Source of the DNA: Caenorhabditis remanei | Lineage: Eukaryota > Nematoda > Chromadorea > Rhabditida > Rhabditidae | Reading direction: 5' to 3' | Length of the DNA stretch: 64,000 nucleotides | Assembly (NCBI RefSeq): GCF_010183535.1 | Contig: NC_071330.1 | Span: forward strand, 12,629,717-12,693,716 | In this document: positions 54,451 to 64,000 of the stretch, one piece after another | Numbering within the stretch: position 1 is the first letter of the stretch | Layout of the letters: each line of letters begins with the position of its first letter | Translations under genes and position numbers: made by a program | Notes under the pieces: model-generated | What the model saw: only the letters and a program-made list of their open reading frames with translations | Told to the model about the DNA's origin: nothing | Databases searched by the model: none

Positions 54451-55352
54451 CTCAAAAAGTGCATACCCATAGACACACACGCATATTTTCAACACAACAC
54501 AATAAAATAAAATAGGAATTTCTGTGGTCCTCGGTGGTGTGAAAAGGCTTCAGAAGACGGAAAGAGGACGAAGAGCAATAAGAAATGAATAGGAGACGAC
54601 GAGAGAGATAATTGAAATGAGAGAGACGCAGAGAAGAGACAAAATAAATCTGAAGAGGGGGGGGGGGAGTGGACCCTCTTCAGATGAACCCCTGAAGACG
54701 ACGACGTCCTTTTCATCATCATCATCATGAACCCCACCATATACAGGGAGGAAAAGGGGGCGGAGCTTTGGAAAATTGGAGAGTTCGCAAAAAAAGGGGG
54801 GACACCTGTCGAGGGGGTTAATGGCCTTGGAGGGAGGAAAGTCTCAAAACATCCAAAAAGAAACCATTCTGAGGAGGTCAGATGGGAGGCTGGGAAGCAG
54901 GGTTGGGAAATGCCGGGCCGGCCCGGGCTGACAAAAAATTCTTCCGGCCCGACCCGGGATTCAAAAAATGAGCACCATTTTTTCACAAATTTCTGAAAAA
55001 TTTTCATTTAAAAAAAGTCAAAGTTCTCAAATTTTCTCGTACGCCAAGGATTTTACCGATATTCTAAAACACAGTCGAAAAATCCACTTTTTTGCAAAAA
55101 AAAAAATTTTTTTTAATTCAAGATTTTTTCAAAAAAATTCAAATGGGCCGGGCCGGGCCGAGGAAAAGTTTTCAGTCGGCCCGGCCCGGCCCGGAATTAC
55201 CCAACCCTGCTGGGAAGGAGGATGCTGGGGTGACGTTGGCGCTGGGGACATCCGGATAGACAGATAGACCAACAGACAGACAGGTAGGTATGAGATTTGG
55301 AACTGACGATAATGGTTACTGTACAGTGTTTTTTGCAGTTTTCTGTCTTGGA

Positions 55353-56005
55353 GACGCGTCAAAGGTGCGCCAGACCATAGATACTTCTTGTGAAATGTCG
55401 AAAAACCCCAAAATTTGTGACTTTTTGCACCAAAAAGCGCGTCAAAAGGGCGCCAGACCGGTGAATTTCAAAATAAACTTTTCCAGAGTTTCGGAGGGTC
55501 TTGGATATGGTGACACTAAAAACAAATCTCCAAAAAACGCGCTAGAGGTGCGCCAGACAGTCGAAAATGGAAAAAAGATTGAGAAAACCCGTCAGAATCT
55601 GATTTTAGAACAAAATCAAAAAATCTCAAGTTTGTCAATTTTTCGGACAACCGAAAAACTGAAATTTTGAAACTTTTTGCACGGGAAAAACGCGTCAAAG
55701 GTGAGCCAGATTGTTAAATTTATCGAAAAACAGATCTAAAACACCTTTTTGCAAAGAAAAACACGTCAAAGATGCGCCAGCAAGCCGAAAATTAGAAAAA
55801 AAAACATAGAAAACCCTCAAAAGCCGATTTCTGACTTTTTTGGACATCCGGATGTTAAGATTTCCATGGAAATGCTCCGAAGGAGCGCCAGATTCTAAAA
55901 ATTTATTTAAAAAAGAGGTTTTACGAAAATGTTCAAAAATTTATATCACTTCAGAAGTCAACTCATTCCATTTTCACATTTCTAAATAATGCGCGAAACG
56001 CGCGC
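55353..56005. repeat. GGCGCGCC...ACGCGT motif island, inverted block
   Basis: Seven copies of ACGCGTCAAAGGTGCGCCAG type in opposite orientation to 53578-54450, at 80-150 bp spacing. Confidence 0.8.
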
Positions 56006-56029
56006 CAGCCCCTAAAAAACGTCAAAATT

Positions 56030-56170
56030 ATTAGCACGGTAGGCTTCTTACAACCGCGCTCTACCGAAAGCGAAGAAAATTATGAGCGAAATTGAGAGAA
56101 TCAGAGAAAAAGAGACATTTTTAAGGGGATTTCGGTGGAGCGCAGTTGTAAGAACTGTGTCGAGCTAATA
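56030..56170. mobile_element. GCGCTC MITE, copy 7
   Basis: TTAGCACGGTAGGCTTCTTA start, AACTGTGTCGAGCTAA end; nearly full length, same orientation as copy 5. Confidence 0.85.
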
Positions 56171-56672
56171 GCAGAAAAAGCGGGAAAAAAACTGTGAAAC
56201 AAGAAGAAGAAGAAGAAGTAGAAAAGGTAGAGAGTCATAAAGTGATTGCATATAAAAGCAGACATATAGAGAAACCATCCGATGCTCTATCCCCCCCACG
56301 GTCTCTCTCTCTTTATTTGCTATCCGTCCCAAAGAGCGAAAGAGAGTTGACCCGGTGAGTCGTTGTGCTTGTGCTGACTCTTTTTTGAGCAAACAGTTAT
56401 GGAGAGAATAGGAAAAAATGGATGAAAGAGAGGGAGAGTGTGTGTTGATTTGAGAGATTTAGAGATGAAAACGAAAAGCTTATTTGGGAGTTAGAGAAAC
56501 GGTTTTGAGGTGTGTGGAGAGAGAGCGAGAGACGCAGGGAGGCTAGAGGGAACAGCTTCAACGGAAAGAGGGGGCTAAGGTAGAGATTTTTATGCTGATC
56601 ATTTTTGTAGTTGACAATTTTTTGATAGCTACTCACCCCGCTGAGTTAAAGCAGTTTCAATGTTTCCGTGAG

Positions 56673-56838
56673 AATAGAGAGACGCAGAGAAGCCAGACAG
56701 TCTAGTTTCTCTGCGTCTCTATTCTCTTTTTGATTGTTTAAAACTTGCAAACTAATTGTAAGTTAAAAAAAAAGCAAACTCTACCTGATACCCAGAGAGA
56801 CGCAGAGAAACGAGAGTGTCTGACTTCTCTGCGTCTCT
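56673..56838. repeat. Two GACGCAGAGAA hairpins
   Basis: 56673-56727 and 56794-56838: AGAGACGCAGAGAA mirrored by TTTCTCTGCGTCTCT around a 14-18 nt loop. Other copies are at 50709, 51661 and 53156. Confidence 0.75.
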
Positions 56839-57849
56839 TCTTGTGTTCAAACTGCTATAAATCAGTAGGGTAAATAGCTATCAAAAACTTTCAACTGTAA
56901 AAACATTTAACATAAAATTTACTCCAATTATGTAGTTGACAACTTTTTGATAACAATTACAGGCTTTGAGATAATTGCCTAATTAGTGGAGAAACAGCAA
57001 AAAGATTCACTAGGGTGTAACTTTGACGGAACTAGAGATATGATAATGTTATTATTACCAAAGTGTAGCAAATTTTATGCTTATTATTTTTGTAATTGAC
57101 GACTTTTTGATAGCGATTAAAGGCTCTAAGATAATTGCCTAATTAAGAGAGAATGCTAAGAAGAGCAAAAAGAGTCTATTTTTATCCTGGGCGTAACTTA
57201 GCTAGAACATATTATTATTAAGTGATTTTTATACCAAAATGTGGGAAATTTTACGCTGATCATTTTTGTAAAAAAAAACTTTGCCTTACTATTCCCCCAA
57301 TGTGTGTAATATCTCGTAGGTTGCTAATAACTCGAAGCCTTCTAAATATTATTAGAAAATTCGAACTGATAACACTATCTGCAAAAAATTTTGTTTATTT
57401 CTAGGATTTCCAGTTTTTTGTTATGTATACCAGAGTTGTACGGAATGCCATTTTTCAGTTTCCGGAATCGGAATGCCGAAAAACCCCGGAATTCCGGAAT
57501 TTCGGAATCCGGAATCCGAATTCCGGAGATGTATACCTATTCAAATCTCAAACCTACGTCCGAAATCAAAAAATGTAACCCATTCTCTCCTGCATTTTAT
57601 CAATAAACATAAAGCTAGCAGAAGTGAAAGCGAAACCTCTTTCCTTCCAACTACTCCATCCTCCAAAATAGCGAAAGAAACTACAAAAATGGACGGAAAT
57701 TGTAGTGGGGGTGCATATAAGACAAGACGTAGAGAGACCCAGGGCGTACCCCGCGGCGTATTAATATACATATTTCGGAAAACTCATTTCGCCTCTTTTA
57801 TTAAAATTTTTAATGAGAAAAAAAGGAAAACAATTTGGGCAAGCGGGGG

Positions 57850-57925
57850 GGGGGGGAAATTGAACCAGGAACCTGTTGAGTGGCGGGCAAAAGCGGTAGC
57901 CACTCGGCCACACGTCCACCAAAGG
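57850..57925 (-). repeat. tRNA-like sequence 1 (possible SINE head or tRNA pseudogene)
   Basis: Minus strand: TGTGGCCGAGTGGCTACCGC resembles a tRNA A-box/D arm and CCTGGTTCAATTTCC a T-arm/B box about 40 nt later. No proper anticodon stem. Confidence 0.45.
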
Positions 57926-58314
57926 AAAGGTGGAGGGAGGCTGTACAGTATCGCGCGGTTTTCGGGGATTTTCGGGAGTTTTTCACGGATCTTGAAGACT
58001 TTTTTTTCGAAAAATCAAAATTATTCAAAAAAGGGCGCCAAAGGGACGCCAGTTTATTCAAAAAGTGCCAAAACTCTCGTCTCCTTCTTCCAAAACCAAT
58101 GAAAAGCCCTAGTAATGCATGGGACTCTTTTCTTTTCTCAAATGATGAGTCTTTTCTCCACTCTCTTCCCTTCTTCACTCTCTTTACTCCTTTTTCTAAA
58201 ACCTCTTCTTCATATTTTGTAGTGTGTGTGTGCGTACCGTGGGAATCTCAGATGAATTGAATAAGAGCGGGTCCCCTCTCAATTTGAATAAATTTTTGGA
58301 TTTTCGTCACTTAC

Positions 58315-58368
58315 CATAATTCGTGGCGGCGCTTCCACGGCGAACATTGTGTAGGAATTGTAAAAAGT
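58315..58368 (-). other. Candidate first coding exon, probably of the PCBP-type gene
   Basis: Minus strand exon bounded by an acceptor (GAATTTTACAG) and a strong donor (GTAAGTGACG). It encodes a short leader then MFAVEAPPRIM and ends in phase 0. The next in-phase acceptor on this strand with a recognised product is MDPAMYPG at 45768. If joined, the first intron is about 12.5 kb. It might instead belong to an unrecognised gene. Confidence 0.45.
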
Positions 58369-58427
58369 CTGTAAAATTCAATATAAAGTATTTTAAAAGG
58401 ATACAAAAAAGATTTCAAGGGAGAGGA

Positions 58428-58500
58428 ATCGAACCAGAGAGTAAAATTTTCAAAAACAGGAGCGCTCCCGCCTGCGCCACGCGGCCACCGAAAGATTGAA
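58428..58500 (-). repeat. tRNA-like sequence 2
   Basis: Minus strand: CGTGGCGCAGGCGGGAGCGC fits a D arm with a four-base stem; CTGGTTCGATTCCTCTCCC is a good B box. The anticodon region GTTTTTGAAAATTTTAC does not fold. Confidence 0.5.
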
Positions 58501-59077
58501 GGTGGCAAGGTGTTGATAAATGCGGCGGAATTCAAAGATAATAAGCTTCTCACAATTAAGACAAGAGAATAAATTCGAGAATTTTTTTCAGATGTATCTC
58601 GAAGAAGCCGTCAAAACAATCCAATTTTACATCAATCACGAATGAAAAAGGAAGGAAAAAGGGGACAAGGCGAGAAAAGAATAAGAACACAATCTTTTTG
58701 GAAAAGAGAAAATGAATTGCTTTTCCTGAATAGAGAATCGTGCACAGGACTCCTAAAAACTTTTCCTTTTATATATTGTACAAACATTGAGATGTGGACA
58801 TTCATTCAGAGTAATCTAGATTTGTTTGTTTATTGTAGAGGGGGAATGGGGGAGGTGAAAAAGCAGAAAAAGCAGAAAAAATGAATGAGAAGGAATAAAA
58901 AGAAGAAGAAAAAAGAATAGAGAGGGATCGGGATTGAATCAAAAACGTGGTAGATTCAGAGTCATGGATGTTGGTTTCAGGATTTCAAGTTCAATGAAGA
59001 TCTCAAAGTGCCGCCATCAACTTCAAAAACCCCAAGCTCCTTACCGCCCTCCACAATCTTAGCTTTTGTCTCCCCCG

Positions 59078-59160
59078 TGGCGCAGCCGGTAGCGGTTCCG
59101 TTTTTGGTCTGGTGCAGGAGCTCTCTCGCCGGATCGACTCCGCACTTCAGAACTTTTCAG
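59078..59160 (+). repeat. tRNA-like sequence 3
   Basis: Plus strand: CGTGGCGCAGCCGGTAGCGG (A box) and CGCCGGATCGACTCCGC (B box), with GTTTTTGG between as in sequence 2. An AT-rich tail follows (59165-59210). Confidence 0.5.
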
Positions 59161-59169
59161 TGTAAATCT

Positions 59170-62100
59170 TTTTTGCGTTTCTCTCCGAACATTAAAAAAC
59201 AAATAAAACGATATGGGAGAGCTCTAGGAGCTAAAATCTGTTAAACTATTGAATCATAAATGACTCTTCTCGGAGAGACAAAGAGATAGAGAGATGAGTG
59301 ATGAAGTGCTGAAGGAGCCCAAAACGCTTTTTGACGGATTGATGACGGCGAGGGGTGTCTGTGGTGTGGTTGGAGGGAAAGAGGCGGAAGGATAAGAAAT
59401 CGAAGAAGAAGAAGAACATTCCACTGAAGATGATGACACTTGTCATTTTACTTGCACAAAATGGGGGGGGGGTTTAAAAATGTACTCTCTCTGACGCATT
59501 TTAGTGGAAATTGTAGTTGAAATTTGAGTATTTGAAGTTGGATGTAGGTTGGTGTCAGGACAGGGTGATCGGAGTGTCGTTGGGGGAAAAATTGGAAAAA
59601 AAGTCTTAAAATTTTCGAAAAAGGAGATTTTTTCTAAGAATTGATGAAGAAAAGCAACAAATTCAGTTTCTGATAAAAGATCAGAAATATGATGAACTTA
59701 CACAAAAAAGCTGAAATTTTGGGTTTTTGGAATATATATTTAGTTTTTTTAAGAAACAAATTGGGGTTCGAGATATGAAATTTGAATTTTGATTTGAAAA
59801 AAGTCAATTATAGAAAAAAATCAAGTTTTTAAAACTGAAATTTCTTTATAAAGAAAAAAGATAACTTTTACAACTTATATACCATTCGAAAGCTTAAATT
59901 TAGAGCTTTTTGAATATAGTTTCGGTTTTTTGATAAAAGGTTATAGAGCTGAGACACAGAGGTTTGAAAATGGGGGCAAAAATTTGGGAGGAATGCGAAA
60001 AAAATAATTTTTGCAAAATTTAGCACACTTTGAGCTTCTCTGATTTTTTTGGAAAAAAAATTGTTGAAAAAGTGTCAAACGTTTAAACTTGAAGAAAAAC
60101 AAGTCAGAATGTTTAATTTAACTTCTTTTTTTTTAATTTGAGTGAAAAACTCTTTTTCTCTTCAATAAAAACAATTTCTACCAACAATACAAAAATGTTG
60201 CAAACGTGCTCCACCGGAAATCACAAAAACGCGAGAAGAGACGCAGAGACGCAAAGGGTGAGCACACTTGCAAGGTTTAAAAAGATAGAACCAAAAGTTT
60301 CAATGACATTCGTACATAGATTCCACGATTTACAATTATTCCAGAAAAAAGTTTCAAACTTTTAAATTTTAAAAAATCCCTCACAAAATCCCGCCTAGTT
60401 TCTCCAAAGGACATACAAAAAACAGTCCCCCTAGGGAACACACAAATTTCTATTTCCACAAGAAAATCTCAAAAAAGGGGGACCCATTGAGAAGAAGAAA
60501 GAGGAGCGAACGGCGTCTCGGCGGCAGGAGGTCAAAATGATGATAACGATGGGCGGCTTGCTCTCTTCTTGCTCTTTTTCTCCCTCTTCGTTTGATGATT
60601 GATGAGTCAAGAAGAAAGGAGAAGGGGGACCACAAGGCTCTTTAGAACATTTGTCATTTATAGGTTTAGTGGTGTTGGGAGAAGTAGAAAGAGGTTTATG
60701 GTGTGTGTGTGTGTTGGGTTGGGAACTAGGAAATATGGGTGAAAGGAATTTTAGTAGATCATAACATAGAAATTACATAAATCAGTTATTATCGGATCGC
60801 GAACCTTTGCCAGTTGATGTTAAAGGCGCAGTGAGTCTCTTACCGTAGTTTGCAGTTCCTGATTCAAACTGCAAAGCTGAAAAATTCGGTAGAAAAATGT
60901 TTTCCGCTGCAAGACCAATCTGAACATATTCCATGCTCCTTTAACACCACCCGGCAACTGTACGTGAACCAATTATACGTTTTATGTCATATTTTTTATT
61001 GCAGATTCTGAAATTTCAGACAATTCTACAAAACTTTCATCATCGGAGTAAATGCTAAAAATGGCTCTAAATGCCTCAATTCCCGTTCTCCTGACTCAAA
61101 AAGAGTCTTCGTGGAAGAGTTTTTCCTCGCGCCCGTGAAGTCCTCTCGACAAATTTATTCACCAATTTTATTTTTGTGAAGCTACCTAATTACACTGAGA
61201 ATGACATCATCCTATCAGTTCCATTGCTCTCAAACAAATAAGTGTTGTGTTTTTTGGTGAAGTTCATCATGATGATCAGTTGAAAACGTAATGTTTGAGA
61301 AGAGATCACTTATCTCTATCTCTTTTTTGTTTTTGTGTCTCGTTCACCTATGTTTTTTTGTTTTTGAATGCTCTCTGGGTATCAGAGATTTTGTGGGTTC
61401 GGGTCAGATAGATTTGGTGTCTGGGTTTCGGTTGGGTGATGGTTCTTGCAGTGGTTTTTTTTTAATTTGAGAGGAATAATTTGAATTTCAATGAAAAAAA
61501 CCAAAAACATTTTCTGCTATCAGCAAAAAAAGGCCGCGTAGCTCGCATCCAACTGAATGTAATGAGATGACAATACACAAAAATGTAGATTTCGGCGAGT
61601 TCTATGTCCGTGACATACTTCAAACCGGGTGTGGCTGATAAACGGTCGAAAATCCGGCCCGCGGGACACTAACGATTCGACCTCTTTCCAGTAGGTTACA
61701 GATATAGAACTCGCTGAGATCTACATTTTGGTATGATTTTCAGATCATGAAACCCAATTTGAAGCGAATTAGCCTGTTTGACAAGTATGGTTAGGATTAG
61801 GATTACAAAATTACAAAGTTAGGAAATTCAAGGCGGCAGGCGGAATGAAAAAAGTGCCAAAACGCGGAAGGCGGGAAAAAATGTAATTTTTTAGAAGAAG
61901 ATTTTGGCCTAATTTTGTTGTAAAAGCACCTAAAAATGGTTTGATTTGTGTTAAATTTCGTTTTTTTTGGTAAAACTGATAGCTTCACTGCAATAAACCT
62001 CAAAAAATATCAGTAAATTCGAGTAGGCAAATACATTTTTCGAGCTGATATCCTCTAGGCGGAAGGCGAAAAGCGAAATTCTCCTTAACCCTGGTTAAGG

Positions 62101-62777
62101 ATAGGATTACGAAATTACAAAGTTTGGAATTTCTTGAAATGAGGAGGAAGTCAAAAAAGAAAAACCGATACATATCAGCAACCTCTTTCAAAAAATGAAA
62201 AAAAAAACTCTCTCCTTGAGATTTCTCATATTCTCATCATATTCGAAATGGACGTAGTCGGGGGGTCGGCGGGAAGAGTCCCGAGTGAAGCGTGTCCAAC
62301 CACCTTCATTCTCTCTTCTTTTTGCCTCCTCTTATGTCCTCTTTTGTCACCGATTTATGAATATATTTGAATGAGAGAGAAGAGAGACACAGAGTCCAGT
62401 CATCCTATTGTTATGTCTACATTTCACTTTTTGAAAAACTGCCGAGAAAGAGGAGGAGAAGGAAATCTTGTAAAAACGAAAAACTTTTTAGAATATTAGG
62501 TGCACATCTGATGAATGGAAAGCAAGGGGGCTCCGAGGGTAATGGGATTCTGAAGGGGGGAAAGAAGGGAAGGAGGAGAAAGAGATGGAGAGGTGAGATT
62601 TTGAAAAGGAAAAAATTAATTAATTGAATTTAAATTAGATGAGTCTCTTTTAAAAAAGGTTCTGAGAGATCTGATAACTGAAGCCATGTTTTTTCTATTT
62701 TAGGTTTCGATGCTTCAGACAATTCTAAGAAACGTTTGTGCTAAAAATCGCTCTTCACCCACGTTTTAGTTCAATCC
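59170..62777. other. Long stretch without a recognised gene
   Basis: AT-rich. Visible structure: an inverted pair at 60817-60965 (TTGATGTTAAAGG / CCTTTAACACCA), an inverted-repeat element at 61579-61735, and a repeated GGATTACAAAATTACAAAG unit at 61797 and 62105. Purine-rich runs near 62540-62600. Confidence 0.45.
61579..61735. mobile_element. Short inverted-repeat element
   Basis: AAAATGTAGATTTCGGCGAG and TTCTATGTCCGTGAC at the left are mirrored by TATAGAACTCGCTGAGATC and TACATTTTGG at the right. No coding capacity. Confidence 0.65.
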
Positions 62778-63215
62778 TTTTGTTTTTTGTACTGAAAATG
62801 CCGTCTTCCCAGGTTTCCAGACGTCGCAATAGATGAAAAAAGGTCACATCTATCAGAATTGTGGAAAATTGAAATTCTTAGTCTTATTAGTCAGAAAACG
62901 AACATTTTGGTCAGAAAATGACTTTTTTGATACAGAAAACATATTTTCAGAAAAGTGATTCAACTTTTTTGGCAGAAAACATTTTTTAACAAAAATTGTA
63001 CAACGTACTTGAAGATGCTTGGAAACTGGTACAATTTTTTGAAAAAATAATTGGATGAAATGGCTGAAATCTCAATTTTCTGAAAATCTGTTTTTCTGTA
63101 TCAAATAACTCAATTTCTGACCAAAATTCACGTTTTCTCGCTCATAAGATAAAGAATTTTAATTTCTACAATTTTGATGGGTGGTGACCTTTTTTCATCC
63201 ACTGCGACGGAAGAT
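62778..63215. mobile_element. Palindromic element, relative of the orc-3 intron copy
   Basis: TTTTTGTACTGAAAATGCC, CCAGACGTCGCAATAGATG and CACATCTATCAGAATTGTG match 36304 onward, with the mirror arm ending near CATCCACTGCGACG. Shorter than the 36.3-kb copy. Confidence 0.75.
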
Positions 63216-64000
63216 ATTAGTTCAACATCGTCATTGGAATTCTATTGTTGAAAAATTCTAACAGATTACAGCTGGAAAGTTATAATTTCTGAGAATGGTG
63301 CTCATGACCTAGATTCACCAGAGAATCTTCTCAGATTCCAAATAGCCCGTCCCAACCCTTCCAATTTTGTAATAAATCAACCTAATACTGCTCCAATCAC
63401 CCATCACATTCACTTGGGGAACGAAAGAAACCAATTTTGATTTGACTCGAGATGAAGAAAAACGGAAAACATAAGTCACTTCATTTTATGTCTCCATCTA
63501 TTCGTTCGTTTTGCTGTCCAATTTACAACACAAGAGACGGGGAAGAAGAAGAAGAAGCAAGCAATTCCCTTAATTGGTTCGCGACTTTTGTTTTGATGAA
63601 TGCAAAGTGACGAGAATGAGTAAAGGAAAGAATAAGGAGAAGAAATGGGAGGAGGAGGAGGATAAGGAGAAGGAGAAGACAATGGAGTTTAGGCTTCTGG
63701 TGTGAGAATTGGAAATCAGGAATGAGAAGATTTTGAAGAGCGAGACTTTATAAATTATTAAATTGTAATTTGGGAGAATTAGAGTGCTGGTCCGATTCGG
63801 CACTACTGAAATGGTTATAACGTTTTTTTATAGAGCAATTTGGGCACCTTCTACAGGATGAGAGTTTTTCTCAGAAAACCAAAAAAGTGATTCAATAAGT
63901 TCTGAGCTTCGAAATTTGCTAAAAAAATGGTTAAAAAACTAAAAAATCTTCTTCGAAACTATTCTCGGCGAGGTGAAAAATGTAATCCAGTTCAACAACT
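63216..64000. other. Window end, no gene recognised
   Basis: GGAGAAG/GAAGAAG purine-rich stretch at 63540-63680 and AT-rich sequence; nothing else supported. Confidence 0.4.

Larger units (their letters stand above)
51887..58314. other. Repeat-rich region, no gene recognised
   Basis: Motif islands dominate: GGCGCGCC/ACGCGT at 52225-52380, 53578-54450 and (inverted) 55353-56000; GACAGACAGA at 52405-52580 and 55245-55285; hairpins at 53156, 56673 and 56794; GGGCCGGGCC blocks at 54914-55195; a GGAATTCCGG cluster at 57432-57527. Simple repeats: GAGA at 53448-53463, AAG at 56203-56217. Confidence 0.5.

Noticed and set aside
54489..55007. 172-codon minus-strand frame rich in Ser and Phe
   Set aside because: Translation of purine-rich simple sequence plus a GGGCC repeat block; no family resemblance.
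57473..58102. 209-codon plus-strand frame
   Set aside because: Covers the GGAATTCCGG cluster, a poly-G run and a tRNA-like unit; composition changes along its length as in non-coding DNA.

Overview
The window looks like nuclear DNA from a Caenorhabditis nematode, probably not C. elegans itself. Introns are mostly 43-70 bp with TTTTCAG acceptors, several starts sit directly behind a trans-splice-like acceptor, and the sequence is full of palindromic MITE-type repeats. The conserved genes dss-1, mrpl-45, orc-3 and a mitochondrial EF-G2 lie close together. As I recall, dss-1 and mrpl-45 lie on the Y119D3B clone of C. elegans chromosome III; that is memory, not a search.

Region 1 (1-15.6 kb) is a fast-evolving accessory cluster on the minus strand. 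It encodes secreted proteins made of three tandem six-cysteine repeats in a seven-exon pattern. Two members (65-2667 and 8121-11383) join into complete frames of 335 and 348 codons. Two others (2904-5553 and 12086-14114) are pseudogenes broken by transposon insertions, small deletions and a stop. Two more are 3' fragments (5.8 and 14.2 kb). Each fragment is fused to a near-identical plus-strand pair of exons from a ZC3H14/Nab2-like CCCH zinc-finger gene (6421-7141 and 14832-15556), so a mixed block was duplicated about 8.4 kb apart.

Region 2 (16.2-38.6 kb) holds housekeeping genes. On the minus strand are a secreted T20D4.11-like (DUF19) protein, mitochondrial ribosome-releasing factor 2 (GFM2 type, eight exons), dss-1 and mrpl-45. 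The 262-nt gap between dss-1 and the GFM2-type start suggests an operon. On the plus strand are a LUC7-type splicing factor, divergent from mrpl-45, and orc-3. The largest GFM2 intron contains the 3' exon of an unrelated plus-strand membrane protein and several palindromic elements.

Region 3 (39.4-58.4 kb and beyond) is a PCBP/hnRNP-E-type KH-domain gene on the minus strand. Its introns hold a tRNA-Ile(AAT) gene and many repeats. A 5' exon candidate at 58.3 kb would make the first intron about 12.5 kb. From 46 kb to the end I found no other convincing protein gene. Instead there are islands of short motifs repeated at loose spacing (GGCGCGCC/ACGCGT, GGACATCCGGACAGACAGA, GGGCCGGGCC), a recurrent hairpin element, and three tRNA-like sequences that may be SINE heads.

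The most unusual features are the many unrelated palindromic or motif-array element families, the repeated insertion of different elements into intron 4 of the cysteine-rich paralogs, and a 626-bp TTAA-flanked element sitting inside an exon whose ancestral length is exactly restored if it is removed.
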